Of a stretch of 39,032 bases of DNA, positions 9,680 to 18,650 are shown piece after piece. The notes beneath the pieces are model-generated. The model was not told where the DNA came from. It was given only the letters and a program-made list of their open reading frames with translations, and made no database searches. The position numbers and the translations under genes are program-made. Origin of the DNA: Planctomycetota bacterium (lineage in GTDB: Bacteria; Planctomycetota; UBA8742; UBA2392); contig QEVF01000032.1 in NCBI GenBank assembly GCA_003576915.1, forward strand, positions 1 through 39,032. Direction: 5' to 3'. How positions within the stretch are numbered: position 1 is the stretch's first letter; each line of letters begins with the position of its first letter.

Positions 9680-11029
9680 ATGTTCAGTTCGATCCGGGCC
9701 CTCGTGCCCGCACTTCTGGGCGGCCTGCTGCTCGCCGCCTGCCAGAGCTATTCCCCCCGCCCCCTCGACGACGCGGCACACGACCGCGAATGGCACGCCC
9801 GCAGCGTGAATGACGCCGGCGTGCGGGAGTTCGCGGCGGCCCTTTCGCAGCGCGACACAAGGCCGCGCCGCTACGACCCCTCGGACGGCCTGGACCTCGA
9901 GGAGGCGGAGGTCGTCGCCCTGTTCTTCAATGCCGGACTCAGGCGGGCCCGCCTGGAAGCGGGAGCGGCCCTGGCCGGTGCCAGGCACGCCGGCGAGTGG
10001 GAAAACCCCGAGCTGAATGTCAGCGCCGGGGTGATTCTGGCCAGCATCTCACAACCCTGGATGGCGTCGGCGGGACTGGAGTTCACCATTCCCATCTCGG
10101 GCCGCAAGGGCGTCGAGCGCGACCTGGCCTTCGCTGAACACGAAGTGAGGTGGCGCGAAGTGCTGGCCCTGGAATGGGAGGTCATCGTTGACTTGCGCAG
10201 ACTCTGGCGCGAGCAGGCCGCGCACGGGGAGCGCATCCTGCTGCTGGAGGCGCACATCGCGAACCTGGGCGACGTCAGCCGCCGCGCCGCCGATTTGGCA
10301 AGGGCCGGAGAACTGGCCGGCACGGACGCCCGCGTCTTCGAGATTGAGCTGCTGCAAAGCCGCATCGAGCTGGAGGACCTGCGCGCCCAGTCCCGCGAGC
10401 AGCAAAGCGCCCTGCGGGGCCTGCTGGGCCTGGCACCGGCCGCGCCGCTGCGGCTCAACCTCACGCTGGGCGCGAGCCTCGACCGGCGCGCAGACGGCGA
10501 GTGGCCCCCGGTGTCCGTGGCCCGCGCGGCCTATTCCGTCGCCGAGCAGCAACTGCGGCTGGAGATCCGCAAGCAGTATCCCGATCTGCGCATCGGCCCC
10601 GGCTACGAAATGGACGAGGGCCAGAGCACCATCTCTCTGGGCTTCGGCATTCCGCTGCCCCTGATCAATCTCAACCGTGCGGGCATCGCCAAGGCGCGCG
10701 TCGCCCGGGAAGCCGCCCGCGCCGCCTATGAACAAGCCCGCGAGGAAGCCGCCGTGAGCGCCGAACTGGCACGCCTGCGCCTGGAGCGCGCGCGTGTCGC
10801 GCGCCGCCAGGTCGAAGAAGATCTGGCCCCCCTGGTGGACCTGCAAGTGAGAGAAGCGAGGCAACGCGCCGAAGCCGGCGACTTTGACGCCCTGCTGATG
10901 CTGGAAGCGCTGAAGTCCCTGCGCGAAGCCAAGGAGCGCGTGCTGCAGACAAGGCTTCACGAAGCCCAGGCCATGGACGCGCTCAACGCCCTCAAGGGCC
11001 CCACCTTCAAGCCAAAGGACAACAAGTGA
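9680..11029 (+). CDS. Outer-membrane efflux lipoprotein (TolC/CusC-CzcC family)
   Basis: Outer-membrane channel of a tripartite metal efflux pump. 449 residues, typical for the family. It begins with a lipoprotein signal (PALLGGLLLAAC, Cys in a good lipobox). The mature chain is dominated by long Arg/Glu/Ala-rich helices, as in the periplasmic coiled coils of TolC proteins, in two related halves. Family-like segments include LNLTLGASL and ISLGFGIPLPLINLNRAGI in the second half. Its stop overlaps the GTG start of the adaptor gene by 4 nt (GTGA), giving translational coupling. The substrate cannot be read from this component. Confidence 0.88.
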   Translation: MFSSIRALVPALLGGLLLAACQSYSPRPLDDAAHDREWHARSVNDAGVREFAAALSQRDTRPRRYDPSDGLDLEEAEVVALFFNAGLRRARLEAGAALAGARHAGEWENPELNVSAGVILASISQPWMASAGLEFTIPISGRKGVERDLAFAEHEVRWREVLALEWEVIVDLRRLWREQAAHGERILLLEAHIANLGDVSRRAADLARAGELAGTDARVFEIELLQSRIELEDLRAQSREQQSALRGLLGLAPAAPLRLNLTLGASLDRRADGEWPPVSVARAAYSVAEQQLRLEIRKQYPDLRIGPGYEMDEGQSTISLGFGIPLPLINLNRAGIAKARVAREAARAAYEQAREEAAVSAELARLRLERARVARRQVEEDLAPLVDLQVREARQRAEAGDFDALLMLEALKSLREAKERVLQTRLHEAQAMDALNALKGPTFKPKDNK

Positions 11030-12561
11030 ACCTCAAACGTGACGCCATGCTTTCGCTTGCCGCCGCGCTGCTCGTGCTGACAAGCTGCACCCCCAGGCAG
11101 GAGCCGCCGGCGCCAGCGTCCGGGGAAGCCGCGCCGAAGATCACCAACCGCATCGACGTGCCGGAGGCGGTCCGGGAGAATCTGGGCATCAGCTTTGTGC
11201 AAGTGGAGCGCCGCCACATCGCGCGGACCCTGCGTGTGCCCGGCCGCTTCGAGCTTGCGCCCGAAGCGTTGGCCGAGCACCACGCGGTGCTGGCAGGCCG
11301 CGTGCAGCTTCATGTGCAGCATCTTCAGGCGGTGGAGGCCGGAACCCTGCTCTATTCCCTGGAGGCTCCGGCCTGGCGTGAACTCCAGCAGGCCCTGGCC
11401 CAGGCCCAGGCGGCGTACCATGCGGCGCAGTTCCGCTGGGCGTCCCAGAAAGGAGCCGTCGAGCAGGCAGGCCGCGAAAAGGAAATGGCGCAGTCGCGCC
11501 TTTCGGCCCTGGACGCCGTAATCGAAGCCGGCGTGGCCCGGAGCCTCGAGCTGGAGAACGCCCGGGCACTTTGGGCCAGACGCGTCGATGACCTCGAAAA
11601 GCTCGTCGCGGCCGGTACGGGCAAGGCCGCCGACCTGGTGGAGGCGCGCGCCCGGCTCTCCGAGGCCCGGGTGCGCCAGCTTGAAGAGGCCGGGGCCCGC
11701 GCCGAACTCGCCCTCCAGCGCAAGGAACTGGAAGGTGAGGCCGCGCGACACGGCAGCGACCAGACCCGCCTCATGCTGGAAGAGCAGGCCCTGCAGGCAG
11801 AGATGCAGGCGGCACAGCTCCACTTCGGGCTCAAGCTGCGGGAGGCGGTTTCCTTCACGGGTTTGACCGCAAGCGAACTGGAGGCCATGGAGGGCTCCGC
11901 ACCTCGCTGGCAGAACATCTCAAGGCTTGCATTTTCAGCCCGGGGACCCGGCGTGGTGCAGGCGCTGGGGGTGAGCGACGGAAGCTGGGCCGAGCCGGGC
12001 CAGCTCGTGCTGACTTTGGCCGACCTGGCTCAGGTGCGCGTGGTGGCGCGGGCCATGCAGGCCGACCTGCTGGATATCGTGGGCGGCCAGGAAGCAAAGA
12101 TTCTGCCGCCCACGGGCGGTGCCCTGGCGCTGGCAACGCCCCTTCAGGGCAAGGTCCGTGTGGGCCTCGACGGTGACGCCGACGAGCGTGTCATCAACCT
12201 GTTCGTGACGCCCGCCCACGGCATACGCTGGGCCCGCCCCGGCGTGGCCGTCGAGGTGGAAATCCAGCTTGAAAGCACGCTCGCGCCCGTACTGGCCGTG
12301 CCCCTTTCCTGCGTAGTCCGCGACGAGCTGGACCGTGTCATCTTCCGCCGGGACCCCAACAACCCGGACAAAGTCATCCGCATCGCGGGCAAGTTCGGCC
12401 TTTCGGACGGGCGCTGGATCGAAATCAAAGAAGCCGTGATGGAGGGCGACGAAGTCGTCCTCGGCGGCGTGTACGAACTCAAGCTCACAGGCAGCGGCAA
12501 GGCCACGGGGGCAGGCCACTTCCATGCCGACGGCACCTGGCATGCGGGAGCTGATCACTGA
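11026..12561 (+). CDS. RND efflux periplasmic adaptor (CusB/CzcB family)
   Basis: Membrane-fusion protein linking the inner-membrane RND pump to the outer-membrane channel. 511 residues from a GTG at 11026. The N-terminus carries a lipoprotein signal (LSLAAALLVLTSC). A barrel-sandwich half (VPGRFELAPEALAEHHAVL) precedes a long Ala/Glu/Arg-rich coiled-coil hairpin at about residues 115-285. The second half returns to beta structure (ARGPGVVQALGVSDGSW, QLVLTLADLAQVRVVAR). It ends in a His-containing tail (GAGHFHADGTWHAGADH) that may bind metal. The hairpin is longer than in many CusB proteins. Its stop overlaps the next start by one base (TGATG). Confidence 0.9.
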   Translation: MNLKRDAMLSLAAALLVLTSCTPRQEPPAPASGEAAPKITNRIDVPEAVRENLGISFVQVERRHIARTLRVPGRFELAPEALAEHHAVLAGRVQLHVQHLQAVEAGTLLYSLEAPAWRELQQALAQAQAAYHAAQFRWASQKGAVEQAGREKEMAQSRLSALDAVIEAGVARSLELENARALWARRVDDLEKLVAAGTGKAADLVEARARLSEARVRQLEEAGARAELALQRKELEGEAARHGSDQTRLMLEEQALQAEMQAAQLHFGLKLREAVSFTGLTASELEAMEGSAPRWQNISRLAFSARGPGVVQALGVSDGSWAEPGQLVLTLADLAQVRVVARAMQADLLDIVGGQEAKILPPTGGALALATPLQGKVRVGLDGDADERVINLFVTPAHGIRWARPGVAVEVEIQLESTLAPVLAVPLSCVVRDELDRVIFRRDPNNPDKVIRIAGKFGLSDGRWIEIKEAVMEGDEVVLGGVYELKLTGSGKATGAGHFHADGTWHAGADH

Positions 12562-15500
12562 TGTTCAAGCGCATCATCGCATTTTCCCTGCAGCAGCCCG
12601 CCCTGGTGGTGATTCTGGCCGGCGCGCTTTTGCTGGCCGCCGGGCTTTCACTGCCGCGCGTGCCGGTGGACGTGTTCCCTGAACTCAACGCGCCGACCGT
12701 CGTGGTCATGACCGAGGCCGGAGGACTGGCCGCCGATGAAGTTGAAAGCAACGTGACCTTCCCGATTGAAACGGCCGTCAACGGCCTGCCCGGCGTGCGG
12801 CGCGTGCGCAGCTCCAGCGCCATTTCGCTTTCCATTGTGTGGGTCGAGTTCGAGTTCGGCGAGGACATTTACAGGGCGCGCCAGCTCGTCTCCGAGAAGC
12901 TGGCCTCCGTGCGCGAATCCCTCCCCGAAAGCGCCCACGCCGAGATCGCGCCCATCACATCCATCACCGGCGAGATCATGCTGATCTCGCTCTCGAGCAG
13001 GCTTGAAGACGGCAAGCCCCAGGTCAGCGACCTCGAACTGCGGGCCTACGCCGAGTTCGACCTGCGCAACCGCCTGCTGACCGTGCCCGGCATCGCCCAG
13101 GTCGTGGCCCTGGGCGGCGAATTGCCCGAATACCAGATCAACGTGCGCCAGGACCGCCTCGCGCTCTACGGCCTGACCATCGAGCAGGTCGCCGCCAAAG
13201 CCAGGGAAGTCCACGCCACCATGGGCGCAGGCTACCTGCCCAACGTGGAAGGCCTGGAGCTGCCTCTGCGCCAGAGCGGCCGGGTCCAGAGCGTCGACGA
13301 CATCAAGCGCACCATCGTCAAGTATCACATGGGCACGCCCGTGACGCTGGGCGACGTCGCCGAAGTTTCCTTCGCCGGCGCCCCCAAGCGCGGCTCGGGC
13401 CATGAGTCAGGCCACAAGGCCGTGGTGGTTTCGATCCAGAAAAACCCCGGCGTGAACACGCTCGCCCTGACCGAGGAGATCGACAAGGCGCTGGATGCCG
13501 CCGAGAAAGCCGCGCCGTCGGGCATCGTGCTCAACCGCCACATCATGCGCCAGAGCGACTTCATTGACACGGCGGTCAACAAGGTGACCCGCGTGCTGAT
13601 TGAGGCCGCCGTCTTCGTGGCCATCCTGCTGATTCTGTTCCTGATGAACGTGCGCACCACGATCATCACGCTCACGGCGCTGCCTCTTTCGCTGGCCGTG
13701 GCGCTGCTGGCGCTGTGGGCGCTGGGACTCAACATCAACGTCATGACCCTGGGCGGCCTGGCCGTGGCCATCGGCGAACTGGTCGACGACGCCATCATCG
13801 ACGTCGAGAATGTCTTTCGCCGCCTGCGGGAAAACAGCGCCCTGCCCGACGGCGAGCGCAAGAGCCACCTGCGAGTGGTGTTTGACGCCAGCAACGAGAT
13901 CCGCTCCAGCGTGGTGTTCGCCACAGTCATTATCTGCATCGTGTTTGTGCCGCTGCTGTTTTTGCAGGGTCTGGAGGGCCGCTTCTTCCGGCCCCTGGGT
14001 ATTGCCTACATCGTGTCCATTCTCGCCTCCCTGATCGTGGCGCTGACCGTGACGCCCGCCCTGTGCAGGCTGCTGCTTGGCGGCGCCGGACACAAAAAGG
14101 AGCACGAGAGCTTCGTGTCGCGCAAGCTCAAGGCCCTCTACGCGCCCACATTGCGGCTGGCGCTGAAGGCGCGCTGGGCCGTCGTGCTGGGTGCCTTTGC
14201 GCTTTCCCTGGCCAGCCTGGCCTTTGCGTCAACGTTCGGCACGCGCTTCCTGCCGGACTTCAACGAGGGCACCTTCACGGTGTTCCTCATGGCGCCGCCG
14301 GGAACCTCCTTGGCCGAGAGCGAGCGCCTCGCCCTGAGCGTCGAAAAGCAGCTCGTCAGGGTCGAGGGCGTGCGCGCCGTCGTGGGCCGCACCGGCCGCG
14401 CCGAGCGCGACGAGCACGCCGAGCCCGCCAGCAGCAGCGAAATCGAGGTCAGCATCAGGCCGGGCTACACCAAGGCCCAGGTCCGCGCGGAAATCGACAA
14501 AGTCCTCGCCAGGATTCCCGGCATCACCACCATGGTCGGCCAGCCCATCGAACACCGCCTCAGTCACATTCTCTCAGGTACTCCCGCCGCCATTGCCATC
14601 AACGTCTATGGCGATGATCTCTCCAGGCTCCGCACCATCGCCAAGGAAGTCGAAGCCGCCCTTCAGGCCGTGCCCGGCACCCGCGACGTCGCCGCCAACC
14701 GCGAAGTCATGATCGACACCGTCCCCATCGAGTACCGTCCCCACGACCTGGCGCGCTTTGGCCTCACGCCCGTCAGCGCGGCTTCGCAGGTTCAGGCCTT
14801 TATCTCGGGTATCACGGTGGCGGAGGTGAACCAGGGCCAGCGCCGTTACTCCATGGTCGTGCGCCTGCATGAGGACGAGCGCGCGAACGTCGAGCAGGTG
14901 AAAAACCTCGTGCTCATCGGCGAGGGCGGCGCGCGTGTGCGGCTGTTTGAGGTAGCCGACGTCGGCATTGAGCGCGCCAGCAACCTGATCGCGCGCGAGC
15001 ACGCCCAGCGCAAGGCCACGATCTCCTGCAATGTGGCCGAGGGCTACAACCTGGGCGACCTGGTGGACGAAGTGCGCAAAAAGGTCGATCCCATCGTCGT
15101 CGAGAAGCACGGCTACTCCGTGCACTACGGCGGCCAGTTCGAGGCCCAGCAGAGCGCCAGCCGCACCATCCTGCTCATGGGCCTGGGCGTGATCTTCGTG
15201 ATCCTGTTCCTGCTCTACACGGCCCTGGGCAACTTCCGCAGTGCGCTGCTGGTGATGCTGAACCTGCCGCTGGCGCTGATTGGCGGCGTGGCGGCCATCT
15301 ACCTGACGGCCAGCGCCCACCCCCTGTCCAACACCCTGGCCCTGCTGGGCGCGGGCCCGCGCTACGTGGCGCCCGTAATCAGCATCGCGGGCATGGTGGG
15401 CTTCGTGACGCTGTTCGGCATTGCCGTGCGCAACGGCATCCTGCTGGTGTCGCACTATCAGCAGTTGATGGTCGAGGAGGGCAAGGATCTGCGCGAGGCC

Positions 15501-15749
15501 GTGGTTCAGGGCAGCAGCGAGCGACTGATCCCGATTCTGATGACCGCCCTCTCGGCCGTGCTGGGCCTCATTCCGCTGGCCCTGGCAGCGGGCGAGCCGG
15601 GCAGCGAATTGCTGGCCCCTCTCGCCGTCGTGGTGCTGGGCGGGCTGGTCAGCAGCACGTTTCTCAACCTGATTGTCGTTCCGGCGGGCTTTGTGCTGTT
15701 TGGACCCCGGACTCTGCATCACTCCAACCCTGAAAGGGAGATGACATGA
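12561..15749 (+). CDS. Heavy-metal RND efflux pump (CusA/CzcA family)
   Basis: Inner-membrane proton-driven transporter, 1062 residues, with the usual twelve membrane helices and two large periplasmic loops. The N-terminus (IIAFSLQQPALVVILAGALL, then PRVPVDVFPELNAPTVVV) and the early segment ADEVESNVTFPIETAVNGLP are family hallmarks. The TM4 charge-relay motif reads AIGELVDDAIIDVENV (about 405-420). This differs from the DFG-type signature of Zn/Co/Cd CzcA and from the A-x-G-x3-DAA pattern of Cu/Ag CusA, so I do not assign a metal. The second half mirrors the first (FVTLFGIAVRNGILLVSHY). It is coupled by overlap to genes on both sides. The His-rich neighbours support a metal substrate. Confidence 0.93.
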   Translation: MFKRIIAFSLQQPALVVILAGALLLAAGLSLPRVPVDVFPELNAPTVVVMTEAGGLAADEVESNVTFPIETAVNGLPGVRRVRSSSAISLSIVWVEFEFGEDIYRARQLVSEKLASVRESLPESAHAEIAPITSITGEIMLISLSSRLEDGKPQVSDLELRAYAEFDLRNRLLTVPGIAQVVALGGELPEYQINVRQDRLALYGLTIEQVAAKAREVHATMGAGYLPNVEGLELPLRQSGRVQSVDDIKRTIVKYHMGTPVTLGDVAEVSFAGAPKRGSGHESGHKAVVVSIQKNPGVNTLALTEEIDKALDAAEKAAPSGIVLNRHIMRQSDFIDTAVNKVTRVLIEAAVFVAILLILFLMNVRTTIITLTALPLSLAVALLALWALGLNINVMTLGGLAVAIGELVDDAIIDVENVFRRLRENSALPDGERKSHLRVVFDASNEIRSSVVFATVIICIVFVPLLFLQGLEGRFFRPLGIAYIVSILASLIVALTVTPALCRLLLGGAGHKKEHESFVSRKLKALYAPTLRLALKARWAVVLGAFALSLASLAFASTFGTRFLPDFNEGTFTVFLMAPPGTSLAESERLALSVEKQLVRVEGVRAVVGRTGRAERDEHAEPASSSEIEVSIRPGYTKAQVRAEIDKVLARIPGITTMVGQPIEHRLSHILSGTPAAIAINVYGDDLSRLRTIAKEVEAALQAVPGTRDVAANREVMIDTVPIEYRPHDLARFGLTPVSAASQVQAFISGITVAEVNQGQRRYSMVVRLHEDERANVEQVKNLVLIGEGGARVRLFEVADVGIERASNLIAREHAQRKATISCNVAEGYNLGDLVDEVRKKVDPIVVEKHGYSVHYGGQFEAQQSASRTILLMGLGVIFVILFLLYTALGNFRSALLVMLNLPLALIGGVAAIYLTASAHPLSNTLALLGAGPRYVAPVISIAGMVGFVTLFGIAVRNGILLVSHYQQLMVEEGKDLREAVVQGSSERLIPILMTALSAVLGLIPLALAAGEPGSELLAPLAVVVLGGLVSSTFLNLIVVPAGFVLFGPRTLHHSNPEREMT

Positions 15750-16201
15750 AGAAGCTGGCGCTGTTTGCGTTGTGCATGATGGCGGTTTTCGCGGTCGCCT
15801 GCGGCGGCAACCATTCCCACGGGAATGCCAACGCCGCCAACAAAGAACACGATCACGACGATGACCACGAACACAGCGGCGAAAAGAAGGAGCACGGCAA
15901 GAAGAAGATCGGTTCCTTCGACGTGGCCGTCGTGCAGTATGGAGACGCCAAGCGAGGCGGGGAAGGAGTCTTCGAGGTCAATACAGGTGCAAGCCCTGAG
16001 GCCAACCAGAAGATGAAGATCTCCATGTGGCTGGGCGACAAGGACGGCAAGGAGCTCTCACCGAAAATCACGCCGGCCTGGGCCAAGGAACACAACGACT
16101 TTGACGGCCACCTCGAGGTGCGCAAGGACGCGCCGGACAAGGCCTGGCTCTGGATCGAAATCGACGGCAACAAGGCAAGCTGGGAACTCGAAGTGAAATA
16201 G
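15746..16201 (+). CDS. Small His-rich lipoprotein closing the efflux operon
   Basis: 151 residues; its ATG overlaps the pump stop codon (ATGA), so it belongs to the operon. A lipoprotein signal (LFALCMMAVFAVACGGN) is followed at once by a metal-binding-type tract rich in His and Asp (NHSHGNANAANKEHDHDDDH, then EHSGEKKEHGKKK). A small beta-rich domain follows at about residues 55-151 (FDVAVVQYGDAKRGGEGVFE, MKISMWLGDKDG, HLEVRKDAPDKAWLWIEIDG). I do not recognise the C-terminal fold. It is probably anchored in a membrane facing the periplasm, and may buffer the metal or deliver it to the pump or adaptor. That role is inference from composition and position. Confidence 0.75.
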   Translation: MKKLALFALCMMAVFAVACGGNHSHGNANAANKEHDHDDDHEHSGEKKEHGKKKIGSFDVAVVQYGDAKRGGEGVFEVNTGASPEANQKMKISMWLGDKDGKELSPKITPAWAKEHNDFDGHLEVRKDAPDKAWLWIEIDGNKASWELEVK

Positions 16202-16280
16202 CCGGCAGCCGGGCCACCAGGGGGCGGAGTCAGCGCAGGGCGTCGAGGCCGAGGCCGAGGCCGCCCCTTGGCCCCGGACA

Positions 16281-16302
16281 GCCCCGCCAGTGACGGCGGG
16301 GC
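16281..16302 (+). terminator. GC hairpin after the efflux operon
   Basis: GCCCCGCC / GGCGGGGC with a 6-nt loop, 80 bp after the last operon gene. There is no T-run, so factor-independent termination is doubtful; it could instead stabilise the mRNA end. Confidence 0.3.
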
Positions 16303-16376
16303 GCCCTTGGCGCGGGCCTTCGTGCCTGCGAGCATCGGCAAGATGCCGCTGCCACCGGGCAGGCTGCTGAACAAGT

Positions 16377-16512
16377 GGCATCCGGCCACTTGTTCAGCCC
16401 GGTCGGGCCAAAGTGAATCCGGCCCGACCTTCATTTCAAGCGGCTTTTCAGCCGCCTGGAATGTGCATGCCATCCATGGCTTGCGTCCGCAGGCCGCATT
16501 TCAGCGGCCTGC
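16377..16512 (-). repeat. 136-bp structured repeat, right copy (inverted relative to 9018-9153)
   Basis: Reverse complement of the left copy with about 85% identity and no gaps. Hairpin 1 keeps pairing through a paired T-A to C-G change, and hairpin 2 also has one compensated pair. This copy adds two strong stems: GGTCGGGCC / GGCCCGACC, and a 14-bp stem at 16366-16379 with 16385-16398. It lies between the efflux operon and the convergent beta-helix gene. Confidence 0.85.
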
Positions 16513-16533
16513 TAAGCGAACTCGCGCCAGCGC

Positions 16534-18387
16534 TTACAAGCCGCGTCTGCATGGCGGGCCGGCGCGGCGACGGCCCAGCATCAGGAGCCCCAGCAGCGCC
16601 AACGCCCCCAGCCCCTCTCCGGCCGAGCAACCGCCGCCCCCGCCGCTGCCGCCCGTGCCGCCCGTGCCGCCCCCGCCGCCGGAAGTGCCTTGCGCCGTAA
16701 TCGTGGAGGTGTTGCTTGGCGCGGCATCACCCGCGGCGTTGTAGGCCACGATGCGGTAGGTGTACATGGTGCCCAAGGTCAGGCCGCTGTCGTTGTAGCT
16801 CGTTACATTGGCGCCCAGGGTCGTCAGCGTGGCAAAGGCCCCGGCGCCCACTTGCCGTTCAATGCGGAAGCCGGATTCATCGCTGGAGTTGTCGGTCCAG
16901 CTCAGGCTTGCACCCAGCGTCATGTTGGCCGTGGCGGTCAGGCCGCTGGCGGCGTTGGGCGGTGTCGTGGGCGCTGTACCCACCTCAAAGGCGCCAAGGT
17001 CGAAGGTGGCATCGACGGGGCGCGCGGCGCCCTGCTGGTGCTTGACGTAGTGGCGGGTGACGTTGTGCGTGGGCACAACGGCGGCGGCGAGTGCGGTGCC
17101 GGCGTTGATGCAGGTGGAGCCGGCAGCGAGGGAGAAATCCTGCCCGGCCTCATTGAGGAAGCCCGGGCTTGCGCCCACCACGTTGCCGCCGAGATTGTTG
17201 ACGGTGCCCTGCATGGCGCCGCCGGAGTGGCTGTGAATGTAGCCGGTCTTGAGCCAGTTGTTGCGGTAGTTGAGCACGCCGGTGTCGTCAATCAGGCCGA
17301 GGAAGCTGCCCGCTGCGGAAACATAGATGATGTTGTTGCGGCAGTCGCAGGTTTCGCTGTTGGTGGAAAGCCGCATGAGCGTGGTGTTGCCCGTGCGTGT
17401 GGAGACAATCGTGTTGCCGTAGAAGTAGAGCGTGCCCTTGCGGTAAGTGGCGGTGTTGCCGTTGTCGCCGCCGTAGTGAAGGATCTGGGAGTTGCCCGCG
17501 CCGTTGGGCTCAATGAGCACGTTGCCGTAAACGTAAGTCGTGTTGTACCCGGCCAGTGTCTCGATGCCGCTGCCGTCGGCCTCAACGAGGTCGAGCTGGC
17601 GGTTGCCGCTCTCAATCCAGTTGTAGCGCACGACGCAATTGGCGCTGCGGTCCTTGAGCGCGTTGCCGATGGCGCCGGTGCGCAGAGGGCCGTAGCGGTT
17701 GTATTCGTAAACAATGCCGTTGCACTCGCAATAACTGTTGTGCTCAAACGCGCTGGCGGAAATGCCGTTGCCATGGATGTAGCAGTAGCCCAGGTAGACG
17801 TCCTCCGTCAGGTTGGGGTTGCCCGTGCCGCCCACGCTGCCCGGTGCCACGAAGAAGCCGTTGCCGCAATCAGTAAACGTGCAGTTGCGCACGATCAGGT
17901 GTTTGACCTTTTCAACGTAGATGCCGGCGGCGTTGCCGGCGTAAGCGATGCCCGATGCGCCGGTGTCGTCCGTGAACGTGTAGCTGGGGTGGGCGCTGCG
18001 GAACTCGAGGTTTTCGACCACAATCCACTGCGGCATGAGATCGGCGGGGGTGTTGGCGCCGCCGATTTTCAGCACGCCGCGGTTCTCGCCCCAGTAGTTC
18101 AAGCCTGCTGCCGTGGTCGCGCCGGCGCCCGTGATGACCGGCAGATTGCCGGTGCCGGCCTCGGGCACGCCCTGGATCGTGATGGGGTTGCCGCTGGCGC
18201 CCTGACGGCACAGCACCCACTTTTCGGCATAGGGCGTGGCACGGTAATGAATACGCACGATGTCTCCGGGGCCCAGCGTGGCCCAGGGCACGGCACCGAT
18301 TGTTGAAAGGGGTTGGCCGGGACCCACGTTGTAGGTAGCGGCTGCGAGTGGCGAGGCGAGCAGAAGCGCAAGCAGGAACAGGCGCAT
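16534..18387 (-). CDS. Secreted right-handed beta-helix protein with FN3 domain and C-terminal sorting tail
   Basis: 617 residues. A signal peptide (MRLFLLALLLASPLAAA) precedes an Asn-rich repetitive region at about 20-450. Many short strands there end in Asn or Cys turns (LIVRNCTFTDCGNGFFVA, CVVRYNWIESGNRQLDLVEA, CDCRNNIIYVS), as in pectate-lyase-like beta-helices. A fibronectin type III-like domain follows at about 475-570 (LSWTDNSSDESGFRIERQ). The C-terminus is a Gly-rich linker, then GGCSAGEG, a hydrophobic helix (LGALALLGLLMLG), then RRR. This is the plan of MYXO-CTERM or Synerg-CTERM-like sorting signals. It probably acts at the cell surface, perhaps on a polysaccharide; no catalytic residues are identified. 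GGAGA precedes the ATG. It diverges from selD across a 263-bp pyrimidine-rich spacer. Confidence 0.8.
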   Translation of the reverse strand: MRLFLLALLLASPLAAATYNVGPGQPLSTIGAVPWATLGPGDIVRIHYRATPYAEKWVLCRQGASGNPITIQGVPEAGTGNLPVITGAGATTAAGLNYWGENRGVLKIGGANTPADLMPQWIVVENLEFRSAHPSYTFTDDTGASGIAYAGNAAGIYVEKVKHLIVRNCTFTDCGNGFFVAPGSVGGTGNPNLTEDVYLGYCYIHGNGISASAFEHNSYCECNGIVYEYNRYGPLRTGAIGNALKDRSANCVVRYNWIESGNRQLDLVEADGSGIETLAGYNTTYVYGNVLIEPNGAGNSQILHYGGDNGNTATYRKGTLYFYGNTIVSTRTGNTTLMRLSTNSETCDCRNNIIYVSAAGSFLGLIDDTGVLNYRNNWLKTGYIHSHSGGAMQGTVNNLGGNVVGASPGFLNEAGQDFSLAAGSTCINAGTALAAAVVPTHNVTRHYVKHQQGAARPVDATFDLGAFEVGTAPTTPPNAASGLTATANMTLGASLSWTDNSSDESGFRIERQVGAGAFATLTTLGANVTSYNDSGLTLGTMYTYRIVAYNAAGDAAPSNTSTITAQGTSGGGGGTGGTGGSGGGGGCSAGEGLGALALLGLLMLGRRRAGPPCRRGL

Positions 18388-18650
18388 GGGTTCTCCGGGC
18401 AGAGTCTGGCTTGTCCTGTAAATGCGGCCGCGCCCAAAGAGGGGTCAAGAAATCCGTGCGTTGGAGAGATTGAGCGTTAGGCGAACCGAGGAACGATGCC
18501 ATGCGGCGGTCTCCGGCTATTTCTCCATGTTTCGGCCCCTGAGCCTTTGCCATCTCTCCAACACTCCATCGCTCCATCTCCCAATTCCTGTGCCTTTTCC
18601 GAAACTTCTGTAACCTGTGCGCGCTTGAAAGTACCCCGCTAGGAGACGTC

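Noticed and set aside
18388..18650. CTCCA-type pyrimidine tract in the beta-helix/selD spacer as a possible direct repeat
   Set aside because: Only short, irregular CTCCA words; no consistent period, so not called as a repeat.
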